NCBI GenBank assembly: GCA_025462865.1
Contig: JAOAPI010000151.1
Location: 1 to 64,000, forward strand
Direction of reading: 5' to 3'
Length of the DNA stretch: 64,000 nt
From: Candidatus Sulfotelmatobacter sp.
GTDB lineage: Bacteria > Acidobacteriota > Terriglobia > Terriglobales > Acidobacteriaceae
The notes under the pieces were generated by a model, which saw only the letters and a program-made list of their open reading frames with translations, ran no database searches and was not told the origin of the DNA. The position numbers and the translations under genes are program-made. Shown here piece after piece: positions 18,420 through 26,626 of this stretch. How positions within the stretch are numbered: the stretch's first letter is position 1; every line of letters starts with the position of its first letter.

Positions 18420-18799
18420 AAACAGGGCACCTGTGAGTCACTCATGGAATCACCAGCTTTTCTCGAACTTTAGCAGACTTACACCCGTTGTCAAGGGATT
18501 ACGCCCCTAACCGCCCAGATTCGTGGGTCACCACCGCTTTTTACGTGGCCCCGTCTCACCAATCCGCACCCGATCAGCTGAATCCCTTGTCCGGCGCGGA
18601 TTCTACCCAATATCCACAATTACCCTGCTGCGTTTGCAAACGCACCTCTCCGGTCGCTCATCAATCCTCAAAGCGGAAACCCGCGCCCCGCCTGCCTTCT
18701 GCGCGACTTTGCATTCTCCGCTGCACAAAATCCTGTCACCCGCCTGTGGACGCCCCGCACTCGACTGAAAACAAATCAGATAGACACGCACACTTTTTG
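18420..18799. other. Intergenic region before the tandem RNA
   Basis: No convincing gene. One atatccacaatt sequence near 18610 resembles a single DnaA-box-like word, but there is no cluster. Confidence 0.4.
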
Positions 18800-18827
18800 T
18801 TGACTTAAAAACTACAAGGAGTACAAC
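18800..18827 (+). promoter_or_regulatory. Promoter candidate for the tandem RNA
   Basis: -35 TTGACT (18800-18805), 16-base spacer, -10 TACAAC (18822-18827). Transcription would begin about 20 bases before the first RNA-like unit at 18855. A second TTGACA at 18839-18844 has no matching -10. Confidence 0.45.
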
Positions 18828-18854
18828 AAGATCGTTCTTTGACAGTTTCTTAAG

Positions 18855-18973
18855 TTTTTCCGGTTGGTGCGGCGTCCGGGGCTCAAGCGAAATCGCTCTC
18901 ACATAGAAATATGATGGGAGAAGGCGAGCAAGGGTCTATAGCAAAGCGCTGGTCGAGGAGAACGGGAGACCCA
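18855..18973 (+). ncRNA. Candidate structured RNA, copy A
   Basis: Starts tttttccggttgg and ends agaccca. Visible helices are gcga-aa-tcgc, cata-GAAA-tatg (a GNRA loop capping a stem flanked by ctc..gag), and a closing pair gggtct (18932-18937) with agaccc (18967-18972). The same order of conserved blocks recurs in copy B with compensating base changes. No open frame explains it. The GNRA loops are read only on the + strand, which sets orientation. Family not identified from memory. Acidobacterial RNA motifs such as Acido-1 or HEARO-type RNAs should be tested. Confidence 0.5.
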
Positions 18974-19010
18974 GTCGAAGGCAGGATAGAGTTCCGAGGC
19001 GTTGGGTAGG

Positions 19011-19132
19011 TTTTTCCGGTTGGCGGTAAGCCCGGAGCCCGAGCGAAGATCGCGCGCGGCACCCCGCAAGGGAAGCTACGCAGCAGGTCAAGCAAGGGTC
19101 ATAAGCGAGCTACTGGCCGAGACGAATGGCCC
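19011..19132 (+). ncRNA. Candidate structured RNA, copy B
   Basis: Diverged second copy 156 bases after copy A. It shares tttttccggttgg, ccggagcccgagcgaagatcgc (A: ccggggctcaagcgaaatcgc) and agcaagggtc. The closing helix is gggtca (19096-19101) with tggccc (19127-19132), which still pairs although both sides changed relative to copy A. The variable hairpin is different in sequence but again capped by a GNRA-type loop (ccc-GCAA-ggg). This is the covariation pattern expected of a functional RNA. No terminator of standard form follows. Confidence 0.5.
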
Positions 19133-19288
19133 CAACACCACCTCGGAACTCTTAATTCTTTCCCGCCAACCTCATCCCGCACTCTCGCAGTGACCCTTCC
19201 ACCTGCAACTCTATACGGTAAAAAATGCGGCCTCCCACCCCTCGGCGTCCGAAGAGCACATTGAAGACCGCATCCCCGATAGAACCCA

Positions 19289-19885
19289 CTAATCCGCTGT
19301 GATGCGTACTGCAGAGATTTTTCCGGAGAAATGGGCCAGCAAGTTCCCCGACGCATCGTACTGGTTGAGGACGAACTTTCCTTTGTAGCTGTTCCCGCTC
19401 GCAGCCACAGTGATCGTTTCACGAATGTTCGCCGGACCAACGAACACCGTCCCCGTAGGGTCCCAACTCAGCGCAAAATGATTCAGCTTGTAAGTGCCAT
19501 CGCTGTTCTGCTTCCATGCTCCCATACAGAAACTGCCGGTCATAGGCGCGCGTCCGGAGTTCATTAGTTCGGTTCCGTCGCTGTGCCATGTGGCGTATCC
19601 ACTGTCGAAGATGGTTCCATCGGGTAAGACGAACTCGATTTTCCAAAGTCCTACGATCGCGGCACTCTCCCCGTCCTGCATCGAATGCTCTGAAACCAGT
19701 ACAAGCTGTCCGCGTCTCTGTTGCGGACCTGTCGGCAGAGTTGGCTGCTCCAGCGAGTATCCGCATCCCGTGCTCCCCCCGCGCACGGTTACGTTCGCCG
19801 ATTGCCCCCACAAACCTTGGCTAAGTATCAGACAAAGTGTCCCCAACCCAAGCAAGAACTTCGACCTCCCCAGTCTGCACTTCAT
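19289..19885 (-). CDS. Hypothetical secreted protein
   Basis: 198 residues from ATG 19885, chosen because gaaggag lies 8 bases upstream and a signal peptide follows (FLLGLGTLCLILSQGLWGQ). The mature part is rich in beta-strand-like, Gly/Ser/Thr sequence (VGLWKIEFVLPDGTIFDSGY, MGAWKQNSDGTYKLNHFALS, IRETITVAASGNSYKGKFVL). This is like small exported lipocalin-like or beta-barrel proteins of acidobacteria. No family can be named with certainty and no catalytic motif is seen. Encoded opposite the tandem RNA and divergent from the CadC-like regulator. Confidence 0.65.
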   Translation of the reverse strand: MKCRLGRSKFLLGLGTLCLILSQGLWGQSANVTVRGGSTGCGYSLEQPTLPTGPQQRRGQLVLVSEHSMQDGESAAIVGLWKIEFVLPDGTIFDSGYATWHSDGTELMNSGRAPMTGSFCMGAWKQNSDGTYKLNHFALSWDPTGTVFVGPANIRETITVAASGNSYKGKFVLNQYDASGNLLAHFSGKISAVRITAD

Positions 19886-20155
19886 TGTGTTGACTCCTTC
19901 TGCTTCGGAAAGCTTCGATTTGCGAACCAAGCATTCGCGCCCCTGTTCTTACGACTACACCTAACCGGTGGCAATACAAATGGCCTCACTTCTCGAACAC
20001 TCTGACAACACTCTCCAGATGGCTGAATATGGGCTACTTATCTCCGCCGCCCGTCGAGACTGAGCTTGGGCTGAAAGGCTTCTTGACTCTGGCCCCTCCA
20101 AACTTCACAATCTTTCAGTCTCATTTCTCCCCCGGCAGCTCTTCGGCTCTCGGAC

Positions 20156-22081
20156 ATGAAGGCGACTACAACTCGAACCGCTTCGTTCGGACCTTACTCG
20201 CTCGATCTGCGCTCCGGCGAGCTTCGCAAGTTTGGGACAAAACTGAAGATGGGCGAGCAGCCCTTCCAGATCCTGCTCATCTTGCTCGAATCCCCAGGAG
20301 AAATGGTCACTCGGGACCAGCTTCGGGAGAAGCTTTGGGCCAATGACACGTTTGTTGATTTTGAGCACGGCCTGAATTCGGCAGTGCAGCGGCTGCGCGA
20401 TTGTCTTTCTGATTCCGCCGCCAACCCGCGTTGGATCGAAACTCTCCCGCGCCGTGGATATCGCTTCATAGGCCAGGTCGAATGGCCTGATAAAGGCATT
20501 TCCTCCGATGTCCTCTCCCAGCCCCACAGCGGAAGTAAACCGAAGGATTCCGATGACGCGGCAGACGGTTCTGCAGGTCGATCATCTTCCGATAAAAATG
20601 TAAAGCTTCGTTCCGCAGTGCCTCGAGTTGCTCTGCTCGTAGCGGGAGCGCTGATTTTATTATTGGCGGCGACCATGATCGCCCAGAGGATCCAGCAGGG
20701 CCGTTCGTCAAAACGGGCCAGGCTGATCCGATCGCTCGCAGTGCTCCCGCTGGAGAACTTGTCGGGCGATCCTGCCCAGGAGTATTTCGCCGACGGAATG
20801 ACCGATGAAGTGATCACGATGCTGGCGAAGAACCCCTCCCTGCGTGTTATCTCCCGCACCTCGGTGATGCAATACAAGAAAGTCCACCGGCCACTGAGGG
20901 AGATTGCACACGAGCTCGGGGTCGATGGGATTCTGGAAGGCTCGGTAACCCGGACCGGGAACCGCGTCCACGTGAGGACACAACTCATCCACGCCGCCAC
21001 CGACACCCATGTTTGGGCCGAAAGCTTCGATCGTGACTTGAGCGACGTCAGCGCTCTACAAAACGAGTTGGCCAAAGCGATCGCCAACCAAGTCGGCGCC
21101 ACCACCTCTGTCTCCGGTAAATCGGAGAGAAAAATTAAACCGGAGGCGCTCGACGCCTACCTTTTGGGACGCTACTACTGGTTTGCCGGGGACTACGGCA
21201 AAAGCCGCGAATACTTCCAGAAAGCCATTGACCTCGATCACGATTATTCCGCCGCATGGAGCGGTGTAGCCGATTCCCACACCGGCAGTGTGGCGGAGGG
21301 ACTTTTCTCCCCGGACGCGGTCATGCCACAAGCCGAGGCCGCTGCCACCAAGGCATTGGAACTGGATGACTTGGACGATGGAGCGCACCGAGCTGCGGCC
21401 GCTATTCAGTTTTTCTATCGCTGGGACTGGAAAGTCGCCGACAGAGAGTCCGCACGCGCGATCGAACTGAATCCTGGTCTTGGCGAGAATCACCACTTGC
21501 GCGCGTATGTGTTGAGCGCGCTGAATCGCACCGACGAGTCGTTACAGGAAGATAGGAAGGCGATTGAACTCGACCCGTTCGTCAGGCCTTGGGAACTGGG
21601 TTATTCGCTCCTCCGTGCTCGGCAGTTTGATGCGGCGATAAACGAATTGCGTATACGAAGTGGAGCCCAGCCGAATGATGCGTGGGTGCACGGCGTTCTT
21701 TCCGCGGCGTATCTTCACAAAGGAATGGAAAAGGAAGCAGAGCAAGAGTCCGAGGAAGATTTGCGTATCAACGGCGCACAGAAGTTGGCCGATGAAAAGC
21801 ATCAGATCTACATCCGGCACGGATTTCAGGCAGTGCTCGAGTGGAAGCTGAACCGGGTCAAGCAAAGCGCCGCCAAACGCTACGTCTCGCCGATGGAGTT
21901 CGCCGAAGCCTATGCGCAACTCAAACGCAAGGAGGAAACCCTTCACTACCTTGAACTGGCCTACGAACAGCACGCGCCATTCATAGCGCACCTGCAATGC
22001 GACTCGAATTTCGATTTCCTGCACACCGACCCGCGCTACCGCGCCATCGTAAAGAAAATGGCCCTTCCCCCCGAATTCTAA
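20156..22081 (+). CDS. CadC-like transmembrane regulator with TolB-like and TPR domains
   Basis: 641 residues. An OmpR/CadC-type winged helix at residues 8-105 (YSLDLRSGELRKFG ... TLPRRGYRFIG) should bind DNA in the cytoplasm. One membrane helix follows at about 160-182 (ALLVAGALILLLAATMIA). Outside the membrane a FlgO/TolB-N-like domain begins SLAVLPLENLSGDPAQEYFA and continues IAHELGVDGILEGSVTRTGN. The rest is TPR repeats (LGRYYWFAGDYGKSREYFQKA and later units). This domain order is frequent in acidobacteria and implies direct membrane-to-DNA signalling without phosphorylation. Ligand and target genes unknown. It converges on the czc operon and need not control it. Confidence 0.85.
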   Translation: MKATTTRTASFGPYSLDLRSGELRKFGTKLKMGEQPFQILLILLESPGEMVTRDQLREKLWANDTFVDFEHGLNSAVQRLRDCLSDSAANPRWIETLPRRGYRFIGQVEWPDKGISSDVLSQPHSGSKPKDSDDAADGSAGRSSSDKNVKLRSAVPRVALLVAGALILLLAATMIAQRIQQGRSSKRARLIRSLAVLPLENLSGDPAQEYFADGMTDEVITMLAKNPSLRVISRTSVMQYKKVHRPLREIAHELGVDGILEGSVTRTGNRVHVRTQLIHAATDTHVWAESFDRDLSDVSALQNELAKAIANQVGATTSVSGKSERKIKPEALDAYLLGRYYWFAGDYGKSREYFQKAIDLDHDYSAAWSGVADSHTGSVAEGLFSPDAVMPQAEAAATKALELDDLDDGAHRAAAAIQFFYRWDWKVADRESARAIELNPGLGENHHLRAYVLSALNRTDESLQEDRKAIELDPFVRPWELGYSLLRARQFDAAINELRIRSGAQPNDAWVHGVLSAAYLHKGMEKEAEQESEEDLRINGAQKLADEKHQIYIRHGFQAVLEWKLNRVKQSAAKRYVSPMEFAEAYAQLKRKEETLHYLELAYEQHAPFIAHLQCDSNFDFLHTDPRYRAIVKKMALPPEF

Positions 22082-22159
22082 ATATCGGCCCCCGCACCTT
22101 CCCAGCCGCGCGTTATTCTCAGTCGCGGGCAACCCTCGCCCATCAACGGCCTCTCTTTA

Positions 22160-22193
22160 CTGATAGCTGATAGCTGATAGCTGATAGCTGACA
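22160..22193. repeat. Short tandem array of 'tagctga'
   Basis: Four to five perfect head-to-tail tagctga units with variants at the edge, between the converging CadC-like gene and czcA. A similar 'cagctatcagctctcagctgtcag' stretch lies inside nrdJ at 43138-43161. Confidence 0.7.
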
Positions 22194-22204
22194 CCTGACC
22201 TGCC

Positions 22205-25200
22205 TCAGTCCACATGCTCCCCCTCGGCCATAAAGCTCTGCTCCGCCGGAGGCAGTCTATCTCCCGGCCTCGCCCAGAACACGTACAACGTCGGCCAAAG
22301 AATTACGCTCACCACTAATTCCACAATCAACCCGCCCACAATCACAATCGCAAATGGACGCTGCGAGTCTGACCCAATATCGTGCGACATCGCCGCCGGC
22401 AACAATCCCAAAGTCGCTACGATCATCGTCATCATTATGGGACGCAGTCTCAGCGCCGCGCCTTCCTTCGCAGCCTCGCGCACCGGCATCCCGCGCGTTC
22501 TCAATTGATTGATGTACTCCACCATGATCACGCCAATCTCCACCGACACTCCAATCAGCGCCAGAAATCCCAAACCGGACGACACGCTGAAATGGGTATG
22601 CGTCAGCAACAAACTCAGAAATCCGCCCAGTGGCGAAAGCGCCACCACTGCCAGAATCAGTCCCACCCACTTCCACGACCCGAACGCCGAATAAAGGATG
22701 AACGCCATCAGCAGCAGCGTGATCGGGACAATAAATGCCAGCCGCCGGTTGGCGCGCTGCTGACTCTCATATTCTCCCGTCCAGTCGAGGTGATAGCCCT
22801 CGGGAAACTGCACTTTCTGCCTGACTTCCTCAATCGCCTGCCGCACCGTGCTGCCCAGGTCGCGCCCGCGTACGCTGTACTTGATCGCAATGTAGCGTGA
22901 ATTTCCCTCGCGATAAATCGTCGACGCGCCATCATCCAGGCTGATTTTGCTCACTTGGCTCAGCGCCACGCGCTCGCCCGAAGGCGCAAGAATCCGGATG
23001 TTTCCAATGTCCTCCACCGACCTCCGAAACTGAGGCTGGTAGCGCACCGTCAAGTCATATCGCTGCTCGCCAATCAGGATCTGGCTCACCGCCTTGCCCC
23101 CCACCGCGCCTTCCACCGCGTCTTGAATGTCGCTCACATTGATTCCGAACCGGTCCGCCGCCGCCCGGTCCACCACCAGATTCACATTCGGCTGTCCCCG
23201 CACCTGAAACGTTCCCAGGTCGGCCACACCCGGAATATGGCTCATCACCGATTGCATCTCTTCCGCTTTTTTCTCCAGCGTCTTCAGGTCAGAGCCAAAT
23301 AACTTCACCGCCAGTTCCCCCTTCACACCGCTCACCGCTTCTTCCACGTTGTCAGAAATTGGTTGCGAAAAATTCCAGTCCACTCCAGGAAACTGATTCA
23401 GTCTTTCATCCATCGCCGCAATCAGCTTGTCCTTCGTCGGATATTCTTTCCTCCACTTTTCTCTCGGCAGCAAATCGACGAAAAACTCGGTGTTGTAAAA
23501 ACCGCTGGCGTCGGTACCATCATCTGGACGCCCCACCTGGCTCACCACCTGTGTCACTTCCGGAAAACTTGCTAGCACCACCCGCGCCTTGTCCGCCAGA
23601 TTAATTCCCGCCGTCGGCCCCGTGCTCGGAGCCAGAGTTCCGCGCACCCACACCGCTCCCTCATCCAGATGGGGCAGAAATTCCGATCCGATAATCCCGC
23701 TGAAGACCAGTCCCAACATGGCCGCCAGCGCCAGTAGTCCCAGCCCAAGCGTCAACTTGATATTTTCAAAGCACCAGTCGAGCATGCGCCCGTAGTTGCG
23801 GTTCAACCACTCCAGAACCGGATTGCGCCACTCTTTGATCTCGCTGCTGAATAGGAAACTGCACAACACTGGCGCAATAAAAAGCGCGAACACCAGCGCC
23901 CCCAGCAGCGCAAATGCCACCGTCCACGCCATTGGACTGAACAGCCGGCCTTCCACCCGCTGCAGTGTAAAGATGGGCAGGTACGAAACGATGATGATCA
24001 CGCGCGCAAAAAAAACCGGCCTCTGCACCTCATGCGCCGCCACCGCAATAATTTCCATGAACGACTTTTTCTGGTTGCCAAACGATGTATGGCGCAGGAT
24101 GTTCTCCACCATCACCACCGAGCCGTCCACCACCATGCCGAAGTCCAGCGCGCCCAGCGACAGCAGGTTCGCCGGAATCTGCCGCAGGTCCAGAAGAATC
24201 GCGGCAAACAAAAGCGAGAAGGGAATCGTGATCGCCACAATCAGCGCGCTGCGCACATTCCCAAGAAAAAGAAAAAGCACCAGCGTCACCAGCAAGACTC
24301 CGTCGGTTAGATTGCGCAGCACCGTGTGCGTGGTGTGCTTCATCAGTTCGCTGCGGTCCAGATGCGGAACCAGTTTTACGCCCACCGGCAGCAACCCATG
24401 CTGACCGTCCACTCCATTCAGTTCATCAATCTTTTTATGCAGCGCCGCCAGCGTCGTCTCAGCCACTGCGCCTTTGCGCAGCAGCACAATGCCTTCCACC
24501 ACATCGTCCGAATCGATAATCGCTCCATCTTGTTTCCGGATCGCTTTTCCCAACTGCCCCAGCCGAACCTTCGGCGCCTGCACTACCTGCGCCAAATCCC
24601 GCACCCGCACCGGAGTTCCGCCCTGCACCTTCACCACCGTCGCCCCAATGTCGTCGGTCGATTGCATCAATCCCACGGCGCGCACATTCAACGCCTGCTC
24701 GCCGCGTTCAATAAATCCGCCGCCCGCATTGATGTTGTTGGCCACCAGCGCCTGCTCCACCTGCGCCAGCGACAATCCGTAGGACACCAGTTTCCCTGGA
24801 TCAATCTGCACCTGATACGATCGCGTCGGCCCGCCAAACGGATTCACATCCACAATGTTCGGCACCGACTTCAACTGGTTCACCACGAACCAGTCATTCA
24901 GCGACTTCAACTCCATCACGTCGTACTTCGGATTCGTGCTGGTCAACGTGTAAAACATGATCTGCCCCGTCGGACTGTAATCCGGCCCAATCCCCGGATT
25001 CACTCCCGCAGGTAGCGTCACCATCTGCAACCGGTCGAGCACCTCCTGCCGCGCATTGAACGTCGTGATGTCGTCGTCGTAGATGATCGTGATCATCGAC
25101 AGCCCCGACAACGAAACAGAACGCAAATGCGTCAGGTGCGCCACGCCATTCAATTCCACTTCCAGCGGCACCGTAATCTGCTGCTCAACTTCCTCCGCCG

Positions 25201-25369
25201 CATGTCCCGGCCACTGCGTGATGATCTGCGCGTATGTGTCCGCAACATCCGGATACGCTTCAATCGGCAAATTGTGAAACGAAATTATTCCCCACACGAA
25301 CAGCACCAGCGCTCCGCCCAGAACCATCAGGCGGTTGCGCAGCGCAATATCGATCATGGCGCGGATCAT
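22205..25369 (-). CDS. czcA: Heavy-metal RND efflux pump, inner-membrane subunit (CzcA/CusA family)
   Basis: 1054 residues, the usual length for HME-family RND proton antiporters. Starts MIRAMIDIALRNRLMVLGGA with the first membrane helix. Two large periplasmic domains each lie between helix 1-2 and 7-8, and 12 membrane segments are apparent. The HME signature in helix 4 is GALDFGMVVDGSVVMVEN, containing the proton-relay aspartates. GEQRYDLTVRYQPQFRR in the second periplasmic domain is typical of CzcA-like rather than drug pumps. The metal is not evident from sequence; CzcA names the family only. Its ATG directly abuts the stop of czcB, so the three genes czcC-czcB-czcA are one minus-strand operon. 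Confidence 0.93.
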   Translation of the reverse strand: MIRAMIDIALRNRLMVLGGALVLFVWGIISFHNLPIEAYPDVADTYAQIITQWPGHAAEEVEQQITVPLEVELNGVAHLTHLRSVSLSGLSMITIIYDDDITTFNARQEVLDRLQMVTLPAGVNPGIGPDYSPTGQIMFYTLTSTNPKYDVMELKSLNDWFVVNQLKSVPNIVDVNPFGGPTRSYQVQIDPGKLVSYGLSLAQVEQALVANNINAGGGFIERGEQALNVRAVGLMQSTDDIGATVVKVQGGTPVRVRDLAQVVQAPKVRLGQLGKAIRKQDGAIIDSDDVVEGIVLLRKGAVAETTLAALHKKIDELNGVDGQHGLLPVGVKLVPHLDRSELMKHTTHTVLRNLTDGVLLVTLVLFLFLGNVRSALIVAITIPFSLLFAAILLDLRQIPANLLSLGALDFGMVVDGSVVMVENILRHTSFGNQKKSFMEIIAVAAHEVQRPVFFARVIIIVSYLPIFTLQRVEGRLFSPMAWTVAFALLGALVFALFIAPVLCSFLFSSEIKEWRNPVLEWLNRNYGRMLDWCFENIKLTLGLGLLALAAMLGLVFSGIIGSEFLPHLDEGAVWVRGTLAPSTGPTAGINLADKARVVLASFPEVTQVVSQVGRPDDGTDASGFYNTEFFVDLLPREKWRKEYPTKDKLIAAMDERLNQFPGVDWNFSQPISDNVEEAVSGVKGELAVKLFGSDLKTLEKKAEEMQSVMSHIPGVADLGTFQVRGQPNVNLVVDRAAADRFGINVSDIQDAVEGAVGGKAVSQILIGEQRYDLTVRYQPQFRRSVEDIGNIRILAPSGERVALSQVSKISLDDGASTIYREGNSRYIAIKYSVRGRDLGSTVRQAIEEVRQKVQFPEGYHLDWTGEYESQQRANRRLAFIVPITLLLMAFILYSAFGSWKWVGLILAVVALSPLGGFLSLLLTHTHFSVSSGLGFLALIGVSVEIGVIMVEYINQLRTRGMPVREAAKEGAALRLRPIMMTMIVATLGLLPAAMSHDIGSDSQRPFAIVIVGGLIVELVVSVILWPTLYVFWARPGDRLPPAEQSFMAEGEHVD

Positions 25370-26626
25370 CTATTTCTTCTCCGCCACTTCGGTGGAGAAC
25401 TCCAGCGCATTCGCCACAACTTCTTCGCCTGCTTTCACTCCGTCGCGAATCTCCTGCATCCCATCCGGAGCCAGCCCATCCGCCTGCACCACCACGCGCC
25501 GGAAATTCTTGTCGCCCTCCTTGCGGAAGGCCCAGTCTTTATCGTGCAATCGCATGATCGAAGTCGCGGGAATAACCACACGCTCAACCATCCTTCGCGA
25601 CCGGAACTTCGCCACCGCAAACATCCCCGGCCGCAACCCGCCTTCACGATTGGCCAGCACGATCCTTACTTTCGCGGAGCGCGTGTTCGGGTCGAGCACC
25701 TGCGAAATATTCGTCACCCTTCCCGAAAAAACGCGATTGCCGTATGCATTCAGACGAATCTCCGCCGTGTCTCCCAGATGCACATCGCCCAAATCGTTCT
25801 CAAACACATCACACACCACCCACACCTGGCTCAGATCGGCGATGGTAAAAAGATTCGGCGTATTGTCCAGGCTCTTCACCCCTTCATAACCAGAAACGTT
25901 TTGCTCCACAATCGTTCCTGAGACCGGTGCGCGTAAATCAATCAGCGAACTCGGATGCGCCGGGTCCGCCCCCAGCACCCGCACCCGCTGCTCCGCCGTC
26001 GACACATCCACCTTGACTTTGTCTTCCGTATCCTGCGCCGTCTCCAGGTCCTTCGCCGCAATCGCTCCCTTGTCATAGAGCAGTTGCGCGCGCTCCAGCG
26101 CCTTACGCGAAAGCACTTCGTCCGCGACCGCCTTCCGATAATCCGCCATCGCCGCCGCCAGGTCAGGACTCGAAATCACCAGCAGTGTCTGCCCCTTTTT
26201 TACCGAATCGCCCAGCTTCACTTTCAGATCGATCACCCGCCCTCCGCCCAGCGACGTGACGTGGATCGTTCGGGTCACATCCGGATTCACCGTTCCATTC
26301 GCCGTCAATTCGTTCGGCAGCTTGCGCGTCTCCGCCTTGGCAATCTTGAATAACTCCGGATGCTCCGTCGAAAAAATATCCGGATCAACCGTCACCGGCG
26401 CCTTGCTCGCCGCCACCGGCGCCTCGTTCGAACACGCCACGGTGCCCACCAGAGCCGCCAGCATCAAGACGAAAGCGAATCGCGGAGCGGCCGTGCCTCG
26501 TACTTGCGAAACGAAACACGCCCGGAGTCGCGAAGCGACGCCATTCATTAGCTCCGGACGTAAGTCCGGGGGGAACCCGGTCCCGGAGAAAGTCCCTTCA
26601 GGGACGACACCGCATCTCATCTTCAT
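25370..26626 (-). CDS. czcB: RND periplasmic adaptor (CzcB/CusB family)
   Basis: 418 residues. The start at 26626 overlaps the czcC stop as ATGA, so translation is coupled. The first four codons (MKMR) are followed by ~45 residues translated from a palindromic repeat (26532-26613) before the hydrophobic export segment (FAFVLMLAALVGTVAC) resumes. The cysteine in GTVACSNEAP could be a lipoprotein cysteine, although the lipobox is not ideal. The mature protein has the membrane-fusion pattern: NGTVNPDVTRTIHVTSLGGG, a coiled-coil hairpin with KALERAQLLYDKGAIAAKDLE, lipoyl half-motif LRAPVSGTIVEQNVSGYEGV, and beta-barrel EIRLNAYGNRVFSGRV. Either the repeat lengthened the N-terminus or a later start is used. 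Confidence 0.9.
   Translation of the reverse strand: MKMRCGVVPEGTFSGTGFPPDLRPELMNGVASRLRACFVSQVRGTAAPRFAFVLMLAALVGTVACSNEAPVAASKAPVTVDPDIFSTEHPELFKIAKAETRKLPNELTANGTVNPDVTRTIHVTSLGGGRVIDLKVKLGDSVKKGQTLLVISSPDLAAAMADYRKAVADEVLSRKALERAQLLYDKGAIAAKDLETAQDTEDKVKVDVSTAEQRVRVLGADPAHPSSLIDLRAPVSGTIVEQNVSGYEGVKSLDNTPNLFTIADLSQVWVVCDVFENDLGDVHLGDTAEIRLNAYGNRVFSGRVTNISQVLDPNTRSAKVRIVLANREGGLRPGMFAVAKFRSRRMVERVVIPATSIMRLHDKDWAFRKEGDKNFRRVVVQADGLAPDGMQEIRDGVKAGEEVVANALEFSTEVAEKK
26532..26613 (-). repeat. Palindromic repeat inserted in the N-terminal region of czcB
   Basis: The + strand reads gcgacgccattcattagctc, then a ccggac..gtccgg hairpin and agtcccttcagggacgac. The same order and most bases recur at 40088-40163 (gcgacggcattcattagccc ... 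gagtcccacaagggacgg). It interrupts czcB between MKMR and the export signal without breaking the frame. Confidence 0.8.

Noticed and set aside
20194-21105. 303-codon frame antisense to the CadC-like regulator
   Set aside because: Ser/Arg-rich antisense shadow of a gene with clear domains.
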